Under the pieces are notes generated by a model. The model did not search any database. It had not been told where the DNA came from and worked only from the letters and a program-made list of their open reading frames with translations. A program made the position numbers and the translations under genes. Below, one piece after another: positions 24,121 to 31,640 of a stretch of DNA of 64,000 bases. Position 1 is the stretch's first letter. Every line of letters starts with the position of its first letter. Origin of the DNA: Myxococcota bacterium (GTDB lineage: Bacteria; Myxococcota_A; UBA9160; UBA4427); NCBI GenBank assembly GCA_041389495.1, contig JAWKRT010000001.1, positions 1,550,001 to 1,614,000 of the forward strand, written 5' to 3'.

Positions 24121-25598
24121 CGCGCGTTGCCCCAGGCGCCGATCGCGCGGTGGAGGGCGGGGATCGCGGCGATGCCCTCGACGAGCGGGCGGTGGGCGAG
24201 CGCGGCGACGGCGGCGACCACCTCGCGCGTCTCCGCGTCGGGCGCGCCGCGGAGCGCGTCCGCGTGCTCCGCGAGGAAGCCCGTGTGGACGCGCGCGGCG
24301 CGGAACGCGTCGTGGTCGAGGACGCGTGCGAGGTGGTCGACGTTCGTCGGCACGCCGAGCAGCACGAGCGCGCGCAGGCCCGCGATCGCGCGCGCGATCG
24401 CGGCGTCGCGCGTGTCGCCGTGCGCGACGAGCTTCGCGAGCATCGAGTCGAAGCTCGCGGAGACACGCGACCCGCTCGCGACGCCGGCGTCGAGGCGGAG
24501 CCCCTCTCCCTCCGGTGCGCGCAGCAGACGCACGACGCCGGTCGCGGGTCGGAAGTCCGCGTCGGGCTCCTCGGCGCACACGCGCACCTCGATCGCGACG
24601 CCGCGTGCGCGCACGTCGGCCTGCCGGAACGCGAGCGGCTCGCCCGCCGCGACGCGCACCTGCTGCTCGACGAGGTCGAGGCCCGTCACGCACTCCGTCA
24701 CCGGGTGCTCGACCTGCAGCCGCGTGTTCATCTCGAGGAACGAGTAGTCGTCGTCGGGCGTGACGACGAACTCGACCGTCCCCGCGCCCTCGTAGCCGAC
24801 CGCGCGCGCGAGCGCGACGGCGTCGTCGCGCATCGCGCGGCGCACGGAGTCGGGCAGGCGCGGCGCAGGCGCCTCCTCGACGAGCTTCTGGAAGCGGCGC
24901 TGCACGGAGCACTCGCGATCGAGGAGATGGAGGCACGCGCCGTGGCGGTCCGCGAGCACCTGCACCTCGACGTGGCGCGGCCGCTCGACGAAGCGCTCGA
25001 CGTAGACGCGCTCGTCGCCGAACGCGCGCGCCGCCTCGGCGCGGCAGCGCGCGAGCGCGTCGGGGAGCTCGGCGAGGTCGCGCACGATCTGCATGCCGCG
25101 CCCGCCGCCGCCGGCCGAGGCCTTGATGAGCAGCGGCGCGCCGAGCGCGCGCGCGCGCTCGACGAACGTCGCGGGATCGTCCGCCTCGAGGATGGCCGGG
25201 GCGACGCGCAGGCCGCGCTCCGCGGCGAGCGCGCGCGCCGCGATCTTGTCGCCCATCGCGCGGATCGCGCCCGGCGGCGGGCCGATGAAGACGAGCCCCT
25301 CCGCCGCGACGCGCTCGGCGAACGCGGCGTTCTCGGACAGGAAGCCGTAGCCCGGGTGCACGGCGTCCGCGCCCGCGTCGCGCGCGAGGCGCGCGATCTG
25401 TTCGCCGTCGAGGTAGGCGCGCAGCGGGTCGTCGCCCTCGAGCGGCAGCACGCGGTCGACGGCGCGCGCGGCCGGCTCGCGCGCGTCGACCGGATGGCAC
25501 GCGAGCAGGCTCTCGATGCCCATCGCGCGCAGCGTGCGCGCGATGCGGACGGCGACCTCGCCGCGGTTCGCGATCGCGATGCGCGCGAAGGGCGGCAT
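24117..25598 (-). CDS. Biotin carboxylase subunit of the acyl-CoA carboxylase
   Basis: A 493-residue ATP-grasp enzyme that carboxylates biotin using bicarbonate. It shows the full domain order: biotin carboxylase N-domain (IAIANRGEVAVRIARTLR), HPGYGFLSENA near 80, the glycine loop KASAGGGGRGMQIV near 160, MNTRLQVEHPVTE near 285 with catalytic residues, and the C-domain VRVCAEEPD. It stops where fused enzymes would continue into the BT domain, so it equals the first two thirds of AtuF. Its start overlaps the TetR stop by one base. Assignment to geranyl- rather than methylcrotonyl-CoA rests on the operon. Confidence 0.92.
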   Translation of the reverse strand: MPPFARIAIANRGEVAVRIARTLRAMGIESLLACHPVDAREPAARAVDRVLPLEGDDPLRAYLDGEQIARLARDAGADAVHPGYGFLSENAAFAERVAAEGLVFIGPPPGAIRAMGDKIAARALAAERGLRVAPAILEADDPATFVERARALGAPLLIKASAGGGGRGMQIVRDLAELPDALARCRAEAARAFGDERVYVERFVERPRHVEVQVLADRHGACLHLLDRECSVQRRFQKLVEEAPAPRLPDSVRRAMRDDAVALARAVGYEGAGTVEFVVTPDDDYSFLEMNTRLQVEHPVTECVTGLDLVEQQVRVAAGEPLAFRQADVRARGVAIEVRVCAEEPDADFRPATGVVRLLRAPEGEGLRLDAGVASGSRVSASFDSMLAKLVAHGDTRDAAIARAIAGLRALVLLGVPTNVDHLARVLDHDAFRAARVHTGFLAEHADALRGAPDAETREVVAAVAALAHRPLVEGIAAIPALHRAIGAWGNAR

Positions 25599-26368
25599 CA
25601 CCCGGGCTCCTGCGCGCGCTCGAGCGTCGCGACCGCGCGCTCGAGCCGCTCGACGACGTCGGCGCCGCGCGCGGCGGGGACGCCGCGCGCGATCCCGAAC
25701 AGGATCGCGTCCGCGAGCTGCGCGCCGAGCGCGTCGATGCGCGCGGGCCGTCCGGCGTTCACGTGGCGCCAGAGCGCGTGCTCGATGCTGCCGAAGAGGA
25801 GGTCGCGCAGGACGAGCGGCGAGACCTCGGCGCGCAGCTCGCCGTCGCGCTGTCCCTGCTCGAGCACGCCGATCGCGACGTTCGTGTAGCGGCGCGCGAG
25901 CGCGCGGATGCTGCGGTCGTAGAGCGCGGGGTCGGGCCGGATCTCGGACAGGATGAGGCGGCACATGCCGAGATCCTGGACGTACACCTGCAGGTGCCGC
26001 GCGATCAGGAAGCGCAGCCGGTCCTCGGCGCCGCGGATGGCGCGCAGGCCCGACTCGACGTCGGCGATGAGCGCCTCGTAGAACGCGCCGACGACGCGCA
26101 GGAGGAGCGCCTGCTTCGTCTCGAAGTAGGTGTAGACGGTGCCCTCGACGACGCCGGCGCGGTCGGCGATCTCCGCCACGGAGCCGCCGGCGTAGCCGCG
26201 CTCGGTGAAGACGGCGCGGGCGGCGGCGAGGATGTCGCGCTCGCGCTCCTCGCGCGGGCGCCGCGTGCGGCGCGCGGCGTTCGCGGGGTGCGCGGCGCGC
26301 CGCTCGGTGCGCGCGCGCGGCGCGGGGCGGCGCGCGTCCGTGTCGCCCGGCCTCGACCGCGCCGCCAC
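25598..26368 (-). CDS. TetR family regulator of the atu-like operon
   Basis: A 256-residue TetR-type repressor. After an Arg/Pro-rich tail of about 40 residues the helix-turn-helix reads ILAAARAVFTERGYAGGSVAEIADRAGVVEGTVYTYFETKQALL (split by the usual turn). The C-terminal ligand domain follows (YVQDLGMCRLILSEIRP onwards), similar to fatty-acyl-CoA sensing members. The GTG start comes one base after the hydratase stop, so the regulator is inside the operon it probably controls. A TGAG-N5-CTCA site in the divergent promoter at 27286-27298 is a candidate operator. The effector may be a terpenoid or acyl-CoA. Confidence 0.88.
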   Translation of the reverse strand: MAARSRPGDTDARRPAPRARTERRAAHPANAARRTRRPREERERDILAAARAVFTERGYAGGSVAEIADRAGVVEGTVYTYFETKQALLLRVVGAFYEALIADVESGLRAIRGAEDRLRFLIARHLQVYVQDLGMCRLILSEIRPDPALYDRSIRALARRYTNVAIGVLEQGQRDGELRAEVSPLVLRDLLFGSIEHALWRHVNAGRPARIDALGAQLADAILFGIARGVPAARGADVVERLERAVATLERAQEPG

Positions 26369-26369
26369 C

Positions 26370-27152
26370 TCAGCGTCCCGTCCACGCGGGGTCGCGCTTC
26401 TCGCGGAAGGCGCGCCGCCCCTCGGCCGCGTCCTCCGTGCGCGCCATCGTCGGCAGCATCAGCTGCGCGTACTCGAAGGCCTCGTCGAGCGACATGTCCT
26501 GCATGGCGCGCCAGCCCATCTTGCCGAGGCGGATCGCCGTCGGCGACTGGCGCGTCACGCGCTCGAGCAGCCACTCGACCTTCGCGTCGAGCTCGTCGGG
26601 CTCGACGACGTAGTTGACGAGGCCGGCCTCGAGCGCCTCGTCCGCCGTCCAGCGCACGCCCGTGATGCACCACTCGAGGAGCTTGCGGCGCGGCATCGTG
26701 CGCGCGAGGTAGGGCAGGATCATCATCGGGAACAGGCCGACGCCCGTCTCGGGAACGCCGAGCGTCGCGCCGCGCCGCACGACGGCCATGTCGCACGCGC
26801 ACGCGAGCCCGAGACCGCCGGCCAGCGCGTGCCCGTTCACGCGCGCGATCGTCGGCAGGCCGCAGCGCTCGAAGGCGCGGAAGAGCTCGATCACCGCATT
26901 GCCGGGGCGCGCGGGGTCGACCTCGAACGGGCCCTCGTCGCGCGAGCCGAGGTCGCCGCCCGCGCAGAAGGCGCGGTCGCCGGCGCCGGTGAGCACCACC
27001 GCGCGCACCGCGGCGTCGGCCTGCGCGCCGGAGAGCGCCGCCGCGATGCCGCGCACCACCTCGTCGTTGAAGGCGTTGCGCTGCGCGGGGCGGTCGATCG
27101 TGATCCACTGCGCGGCGCCGCGTCGCTCGCTGCGGACGAGCGGGGTCGACAT
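26370..27152 (-). CDS. Enoyl-CoA hydratase/isomerase family (AtuE/LiuC-like)
   Basis: A 260-residue crotonase. The oxyanion-hole segments are FCAGGDLGS near 61 and NGHALAGGLGLACACDMAV near 109; catalytic acids lie around VPETGVGLFPMM. In atu/liu pathways such an enzyme hydrates isohexenyl- or 3-methyl-glutaconyl-CoA, the product of the adjacent carboxylase. It is the first gene of the minus-strand operon and is 217 bases from the divergent acyl-CoA dehydrogenase gene. The precise substrate cannot be read from sequence; ordinary beta-oxidation hydratase is the alternative. Confidence 0.88.
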   Translation of the reverse strand: MSTPLVRSERRGAAQWITIDRPAQRNAFNDEVVRGIAAALSGAQADAAVRAVVLTGAGDRAFCAGGDLGSRDEGPFEVDPARPGNAVIELFRAFERCGLPTIARVNGHALAGGLGLACACDMAVVRRGATLGVPETGVGLFPMMILPYLARTMPRRKLLEWCITGVRWTADEALEAGLVNYVVEPDELDAKVEWLLERVTRQSPTAIRLGKMGWRAMQDMSLDEAFEYAQLMLPTMARTEDAAEGRRAFREKRDPAWTGR

Positions 27153-27257
27153 GCTGAGGCCTCCTCATTCCGCGCGCCGGTCGCCGCGGCGGGCGCGATC
27201 GGCGCCGTGCGGGCGGATCCCGGCGATCGCACGCCCCGGGCGTGAGCGGCGCGCGGA

Positions 27258-27286
27258 TTGGCTTCGCCGCGCGCGCCGCATAGAAT
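27258..27286 (+). promoter_or_regulatory. Sigma-70-like promoter of the acyl-CoA dehydrogenase gene
   Basis: TTGGCT (27258-27263), a 17-base spacer and TAGAAT (27281-27286) form a good vegetative promoter, rare in this GC-rich DNA. The start codon is 84 bases further on. Confidence 0.55.
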
Positions 27287-27298
27287 GAGCCCGACTCA
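27286..27298. promoter_or_regulatory. Candidate TetR operator
   Basis: TGAG-CCCGA-CTCA is an inverted repeat that touches the -10 box of the dehydrogenase promoter. Occupancy would block that promoter and possibly the divergent operon. Short arms mean it could be chance. Confidence 0.35.
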
Positions 27299-27369
27299 AT
27301 ACGCTGTCGAGCGGAATCCGATCGGCCGCGCGGTCGGCCGCCGCCGGCCGCGGCGAAGGAGGGCGCGCC

Positions 27370-28539
27370 GTGACGCCGCAGGGACTCTCCGAGGAACGCG
27401 CTTCGGTGCTCGCGTCGGCCGACCGGCTGGCGCGCGAACGGCTCGCGCCGCTCGCGCCGCGCATGGACGCCGACGAGTGGTGGCCGCCCGAGGTCTTCCC
27501 GCTGCTCGGGCAGAGCGGCTTCCTCGGTGTGACGGCGCCGGCCGAGCTCGGCGGCGCCGGGCTCGACCTGTTCGCGAGCGGGCTCGTCGCGCAGGCCTTC
27601 GGCCGCTGGAACCACGCCGTCGCGCTCTCGTGGGTCGCGCACGAGAACCTCTGCCTCAACAACATCCTGCGCAACGCGAGCGACGAGCAGCGCGAGCGCT
27701 TCCTGCCGCGGCTGTGCGACGGCACGCACGTCGGCTGTCTCGCGCTGACGGAGCCGGGCGCGGGCTCGGACGCGCTCGGCAGCATGGCGACCACCGCGCG
27801 CCGCGACGGCGACGACTACGTGCTCGACGGGCGCAAGCTCTACATCACGAACGGGCCGATCGCGGACGTGGCGCTGCTCTACGCCAGGACCGACCCGGCC
27901 CGCGGCGCGCGCGGCATCTCCGCCTTCGTCGTCGACATGCACGCGCCGGGCGTCGCGGTCACGCAGAAGCTCGCGAAGATGGGCTTCCGCGGCTCGCAGA
28001 CCGCCGAGCTCGCGTTCGACGGCTGCCGCGTCCCGGTGGCGAACCGGCTCGGCGCCGAGAACGGCGGCGTCGCGTGCCTGATGAGCGGCCTCGACCTCGA
28101 GCGCGCGATGATCGCGCCGATCTGCCTCGGGATGGCGGAGCGCGCGCTCGAGCTCGCAGTCGCGCACGCGCGCGACCGCGTGCAGTTCGGCGAGCCGATC
28201 GGCCACTTCCAGATGGTGCAGTCGCGGCTCGCCGAGATGTACGTGCTCGTCGAGACGATGCGCGCCTACACCTACCACTGCCTCGCGTCGCTGAACGACC
28301 TCGCGCCCGGCGAGGGCGGGCGCGGCTCCGCGCACGCGATGTCGGCGGCGTCCGTGATGTACGCGGCCGACGCGCTGCACGCGGTGCTCGACCACGCCGT
28401 GCAGGTGCACGGCGGCGCGGGCTACGTCTTCGAGACCGAGATGAACCGCCTCTACCGCGGCATCAAGCTGCTCGAGATCGGCGCCGGCACGACCGAGGTG
28501 CGCAAGCTCATCATCGCGAAGGAGCTGCTCGCGGGCTGA
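27370..28539 (+). CDS. Acyl-CoA dehydrogenase, isovaleryl/citronellyl type (AtuD-like)
   Basis: A 389-residue flavoprotein that introduces a 2,3-double bond into an acyl-CoA. It has LALTEPGAGSD near 125-134, LYITNG near 158, the FAD site MGFRGSQTAEL and FQMVQSRLAEMY, and the closing YEIGAGTTEVR-like LLEIGAGTTEVRK. The catalytic base sits as in isovaleryl-CoA dehydrogenase, E244 in SGLDLERAM, rather than at the C-terminal position of medium-chain enzymes. GGAGGG precedes GTG 27370. It diverges from the atu-like operon, so citronellyl-CoA or another 3-methyl-branched acyl-CoA is the likely substrate. Its stop directly abuts the next gene's stop. Confidence 0.92.
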   Translation: MTPQGLSEERASVLASADRLARERLAPLAPRMDADEWWPPEVFPLLGQSGFLGVTAPAELGGAGLDLFASGLVAQAFGRWNHAVALSWVAHENLCLNNILRNASDEQRERFLPRLCDGTHVGCLALTEPGAGSDALGSMATTARRDGDDYVLDGRKLYITNGPIADVALLYARTDPARGARGISAFVVDMHAPGVAVTQKLAKMGFRGSQTAELAFDGCRVPVANRLGAENGGVACLMSGLDLERAMIAPICLGMAERALELAVAHARDRVQFGEPIGHFQMVQSRLAEMYVLVETMRAYTYHCLASLNDLAPGEGGRGSAHAMSAASVMYAADALHAVLDHAVQVHGGAGYVFETEMNRLYRGIKLLEIGAGTTEVRKLIIAKELLAG

Positions 28540-29736
28540 CTAGCGCGCGGCCCCGGCCCGGCGGCGCGCCGCGATCGCGCCGAGCATCGCGAGCGCGGCG
28601 GCGGACGCCGCTCCCGCCCCGGGCTCGGGAACGAAGATCGAGTCGCAGCGCGCCAGGAACGGCGCGCTCGACGTGCCCGCGACCTCGACGGTGCACAGCA
28701 CCTCGGCCGATGCCGCGGAGGGCGGCGACGTCGCCGCGAGCACGACGGCGTCGAAGGCCGCGCCCGGCGTCGCGTCGACGCGCGTCGTCGTGGCGATCGG
28801 GCTCGTGCAGGTCGCGTCGTCGTGGAAGCGCACCTCGATGCCCGCCGTGCCCGCGCGCGCCTGCCCGAGGCTCGCCTGGATCGAGCCGCCCGCCGCGTAG
28901 TCGGCGCCGCCGACGACGGGCACGCACGGCGAGCCCAGGCTCCCGGTCGCGCCGTCGACGGGCGTGCTCAGCGCGACGCGCACGGAGCTCGACGTGGTCG
29001 AGCCGTCGACGTCGAGCACGTCGAGCGCGGCGCTGTCGAGGCCCGTCGCCGACCAGCCGGCGAGGCTCGTGTCGAACTCGGCGCCCGCGACGAGGTTGTT
29101 CGGACGCAGGCGGCGGAGCGCGTCGTTGGGCGCGGCGCACGCGTTCGTCGTCGACCCGAACGACGTCCGCTCGCAGACGCGCGACGTGACGACCGGAAAG
29201 CTCGGACTCGTGAACGTCGGGCACGTGAGGTCGTTCGCGATGCGCAGCACGACGGGGCTCGCGACGTTGCCGTTCGGCGCGCGCACGCGGAGCACGCCCA
29301 TCGTGCTCGCCGTCATCGGGTCGAGCTCCCACTCGAGCTGCGAGCCCGTGCCCTCGAGGCTGTCGATGACCTTCGAGCAGAGGCCCGGTGGGAGATCCGA
29401 GACGTCGGACTCGAGCGTCGAGAACGGGTCGTTCAGCGCCATCTCCGCGTCCGAGCCGGACACGTCGAGGCCGTGCAGCGAGCCGCCGGTCGCCGCGTAG
29501 CCGAACGTGAACGCCTTGAGCCCGGGGCCGGTGCCGACGTGCTGCACGACGACCGTGTAGTCGGTGCCCTTCCACTCGAAGTCGTCGGGCCCGGCGAACA
29601 GGATCACGAAGTCGTCGGCCTGCGCGCGCGCGTCGCGCGGCGCGGAGGCGGCGAGCGATGCGAGCCCGAGCACCGCGGCGGCGATGCCGAGCGTGCGCGC
29701 GCGGCGCGACCGGGAGCGGAGGAGGGGGAGGGGCAT
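28540..29736 (-). CDS. PEP-CTERM sorted exported protein
   Basis: A 398-residue exported protein. A signal peptide (1-38, ending DARA) is followed by a first beta-rich domain (40-200, cysteines paired around SSKVID and LTCPTF), a second region with CVPVVGGADYAAGG that resembles carbohydrate-binding jelly-roll repeats, and a PEP-CTERM end: IFVPEPGAGAASAAALAML, then IAARRR. Exosortase processing and a surface or matrix location are expected from the family. A TAGACT box at about 29802-29807 lies about 66 bases before the start, and GAGGAGG is in the leader. No enzyme motif was found. Its stop abuts that of the dehydrogenase. Confidence 0.88.
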   Translation of the reverse strand: MPLPLLRSRSRRARTLGIAAAVLGLASLAASAPRDARAQADDFVILFAGPDDFEWKGTDYTVVVQHVGTGPGLKAFTFGYAATGGSLHGLDVSGSDAEMALNDPFSTLESDVSDLPPGLCSKVIDSLEGTGSQLEWELDPMTASTMGVLRVRAPNGNVASPVVLRIANDLTCPTFTSPSFPVVTSRVCERTSFGSTTNACAAPNDALRRLRPNNLVAGAEFDTSLAGWSATGLDSAALDVLDVDGSTTSSSVRVALSTPVDGATGSLGSPCVPVVGGADYAAGGSIQASLGQARAGTAGIEVRFHDDATCTSPIATTTRVDATPGAAFDAVVLAATSPPSAASAEVLCTVEVAGTSSAPFLARCDSIFVPEPGAGAASAAALAMLGAIAARRRAGAAR

Positions 29737-29799
29737 GCGCGTCGGCTCTCGTCAGGGGGAGGAGGCCCGCCGGGCCGCGGGCGTCGAGCGCGCGCCAGT

Positions 29800-30753
29800 C
29801 TACACGTCGCCGCCGCGCGGCGTCCCCGTCCCCGCGCCCTCGCTTCCGTCCCGCTCGCGCGTGTCCCGCTCGCGCGCGTCCGGGGCGCGCGCGCCCGGGG
29901 CGAGCGCGCCCGGGGCGAGCGCGCCCGCGCGCGCGAAGAGCGCCGCGACGAGCGCGCGCGGCCCGGCCGCCATGCCGGCAGGGAGCGCGCAGCCGGGCGG
30001 CGCATAGCGTGGTGCGCGCAGCGAGGCGTCCGCGTAGATGCCGCCCGCCTCGCGCACGAGCAGGTCGCCCGCGCACACGTCCCAGCTCCGCTTCGGGCGG
30101 ACCGAGACGGTGAGGTCGCCTTCGCCGCACGCGACCGCGGCGAGCTTCCAAGCGGCCGAGCCCGTCGGGCGGACGGCGCCGAACCAGCCGGCGATCGGCT
30201 CCCAGTCGCCGCGCCGCGACTCGGAGCGGCTCGCGAGCGCGGTCGCGCGCGCGAGCTCGCACTGCGTCGAGACGCGCGCGCGCGCGCCGTCGCGGAAGCA
30301 GCCGCCGCCGCGCACCGCGGCGACGACGACGCCCGCGATCGGGTTCGCGACGACGCCGACGAGCGGCGCGCCGCGCTCGACGAGCGCGATCGACACCGCG
30401 AGCTCGGGGACGAGCGCGAGCAGCTCGTGCGTGCCGTCGAGCGGGTCGACGATCCAGGTGCGCGCGCCCGTGCGCGGGCCGCTCTCCTCGCTGCACCAGC
30501 CATCGTCGGGGTGCTCGCGCGCGACGCGCGCGCGGATCGCGGCGTCGGCGGCGAGGTCGGCGCGCGTCACGGGCGTCTCGCTCGCGTCGCGCGGAGCGGG
30601 CGCGCGCGCGTCGGGGGGCCGCGCGGCGATCGCGTCCCATGCGTCGCGCACGATCGCGCCCGCGTCGCGCGCGGCGGCGAGTGCGGTGGCGAGCTCGCGG
30701 CCGAGCCCGCGTTCGCGCGCGGCGTCGAGCGCGGCGCGATCCTTGGGCGACAT
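29800..30753 (-). CDS. Inositol monophosphatase / CysQ-like phosphatase
   Basis: A 317-residue metal-dependent phosphatase of the IMPase/bisphosphate nucleotidase superfamily. The metal motifs are EESG near 92, WIVDPLDGTHELL near 104-116 and SWDVCAGDLLVREAGG near 222. PLDGTHE, rather than IDGT with Asn, resembles CysQ-like 3'(2'),5'-bisphosphate nucleotidases, which clear PAP in sulphate assimilation. The C-terminal 40 residues are low complexity (LAPGALAPGARAPDARERD), coded by tandem 15-base units, and are probably not part of the fold. The ATG is inside the 50-bp palindrome shared with the divergent hydrolase gene; there is no room for a Shine-Dalgarno. Confidence 0.88.
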   Translation of the reverse strand: MSPKDRAALDAARERGLGRELATALAAARDAGAIVRDAWDAIAARPPDARAPAPRDASETPVTRADLAADAAIRARVAREHPDDGWCSEESGPRTGARTWIVDPLDGTHELLALVPELAVSIALVERGAPLVGVVANPIAGVVVAAVRGGGCFRDGARARVSTQCELARATALASRSESRRGDWEPIAGWFGAVRPTGSAAWKLAAVACGEGDLTVSVRPKRSWDVCAGDLLVREAGGIYADASLRAPRYAPPGCALPAGMAAGPRALVAALFARAGALAPGALAPGARAPDARERDTRERDGSEGAGTGTPRGGDV

Positions 30754-30790
30754 GGCGCGCGAGTATACTCGCGCGCCATGTCGCCCAAGG
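30741..30790. promoter_or_regulatory. Perfect 50-bp palindrome, symmetric divergent promoter
   Basis: Bases 30741-30765 are the exact reverse complement of 30766-30790; the centre is GAGTATACTC. Each half contains a start codon, and both genes begin ATG TCG CCC AAG. The centre gives TATACT (a good -10 box) in each direction, ending 8 bases before each ATG, with TTGGGC 15 bases upstream as a possible -35. This would produce two leaderless mRNAs. It could also bind a dimeric regulator. Confidence 0.8.
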
Positions 30791-31608
30791 CTTCCGACGA
30801 CGGCGCGCCGAGCGCGCGCGATGGCGCGCATGCGAACGCGCGCGGCGCGCGGCGCGCGGCGGAAGCGGCGAGTGCCGCGCCGATCGACGTCGAGGACGTC
30901 GCGCTCGGCGCCTACGCCCGCGCGCGGGGCGACGACGCGAGCCCGGGCGTCGTGCTCGTGCACGACGTCTGGGGACTGCGCGATCACCCGCGCGACCTCG
31001 CGCGCAGGCTCGCGGCCGAGGGCTTCCGCGTGCTCGCCGTCGACCTGTACCGGCGCGTCGAGCCCGTCGCGATCGCCGACCCCGGGCCGTGGATGCAGGA
31101 GCTCTCCGATCCGCAGGTGCTCGCCGACCTCGAGGCCGGCGCGCGCTTCCTGCGCGAGCGCGCGCGCGACGGCGGCGCGGCGCGCGTCGGCGTCGTGGGC
31201 TTCTGCATGGGCGGCATGTACGCGCTGCTCGCGGCCTGCGGCGCGGAGGGCTTCGACGCGAGCGTTCCGTTCTACGGGCTGCTCTCGCACGCGCACGGCG
31301 TGCTCCACCGCGAGGGCGGGCTCGACCCCGCGCGCAAGCCGCACGAGCCGCTCGCCGTCGCGCACGCACTGCGCTGCCCGATGCTCGCGTTCTTCGGCGC
31401 CGACGACGCGCTCGTGCCGCTCGCGGACGTGCGCGCGCTCGAGCGCGCACTCGCGCGCGCGGGGAGACCGTCGGAGGTCGTGGTCGTCGAGGGCGCGGGC
31501 CACGCGTTCATGAACGACACGCGGCCCGAGGCGTTCCGGCCCGAGGCGGCGGCGCGCGCCTGGACGCGCACCGTCGCGTTCCTTCGCGAGCAGCTCGGAG
31601 GGGCGTGA
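30778..31608 (+). CDS. Dienelactone hydrolase family protein
   Basis: A 276-residue alpha/beta hydrolase. After a 35-residue Ala/Arg-rich tail the fold starts PGVVLVHDVWGLRDH. The triad is visible: nucleophilic Cys in GFCMGGMY near 142, Asp in FGADDALVP and His in GAGHAFMND. Dienelactone hydrolases open lactone intermediates of aromatic catabolism, but many family members hydrolyse unknown esters. The gene starts in the 50-bp palindrome 24 bases from the divergent phosphatase ATG and lacks a ribosome binding site; homology begins about 38 residues in. It ends in front of a hairpin shared with the convergent PAS gene. Confidence 0.88.
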   Translation: MSPKASDDGAPSARDGAHANARGARRAAEAASAAPIDVEDVALGAYARARGDDASPGVVLVHDVWGLRDHPRDLARRLAAEGFRVLAVDLYRRVEPVAIADPGPWMQELSDPQVLADLEAGARFLRERARDGGAARVGVVGFCMGGMYALLAACGAEGFDASVPFYGLLSHAHGVLHREGGLDPARKPHEPLAVAHALRCPMLAFFGADDALVPLADVRALERALARAGRPSEVVVVEGAGHAFMNDTRPEAFRPEAAARAWTRTVAFLREQLGGA

Positions 31609-31614
31609 CGCGGC

Positions 31615-31637
31615 GCGGGCGCGCGGTGCGCGCCCGC
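31615..31637. terminator. Hairpin between convergent genes
   Basis: GCGGGCGCGC (31615-31624) and GCGCGCCCGC (31628-31637) pair perfectly around GGT, between the hydrolase and PAS gene stops. A bidirectional terminator without T tract is plausible. Confidence 0.45.
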
Positions 31638-31640
31638 CGC

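Noticed and set aside
21896..27152. Reading the operon as the leucine (liu) pathway
   Set aside because: AtuA and a TetR regulator are atu features, and HMG-CoA lyase and a MerR-type LiuR are absent. Not excluded as a mixed pathway.
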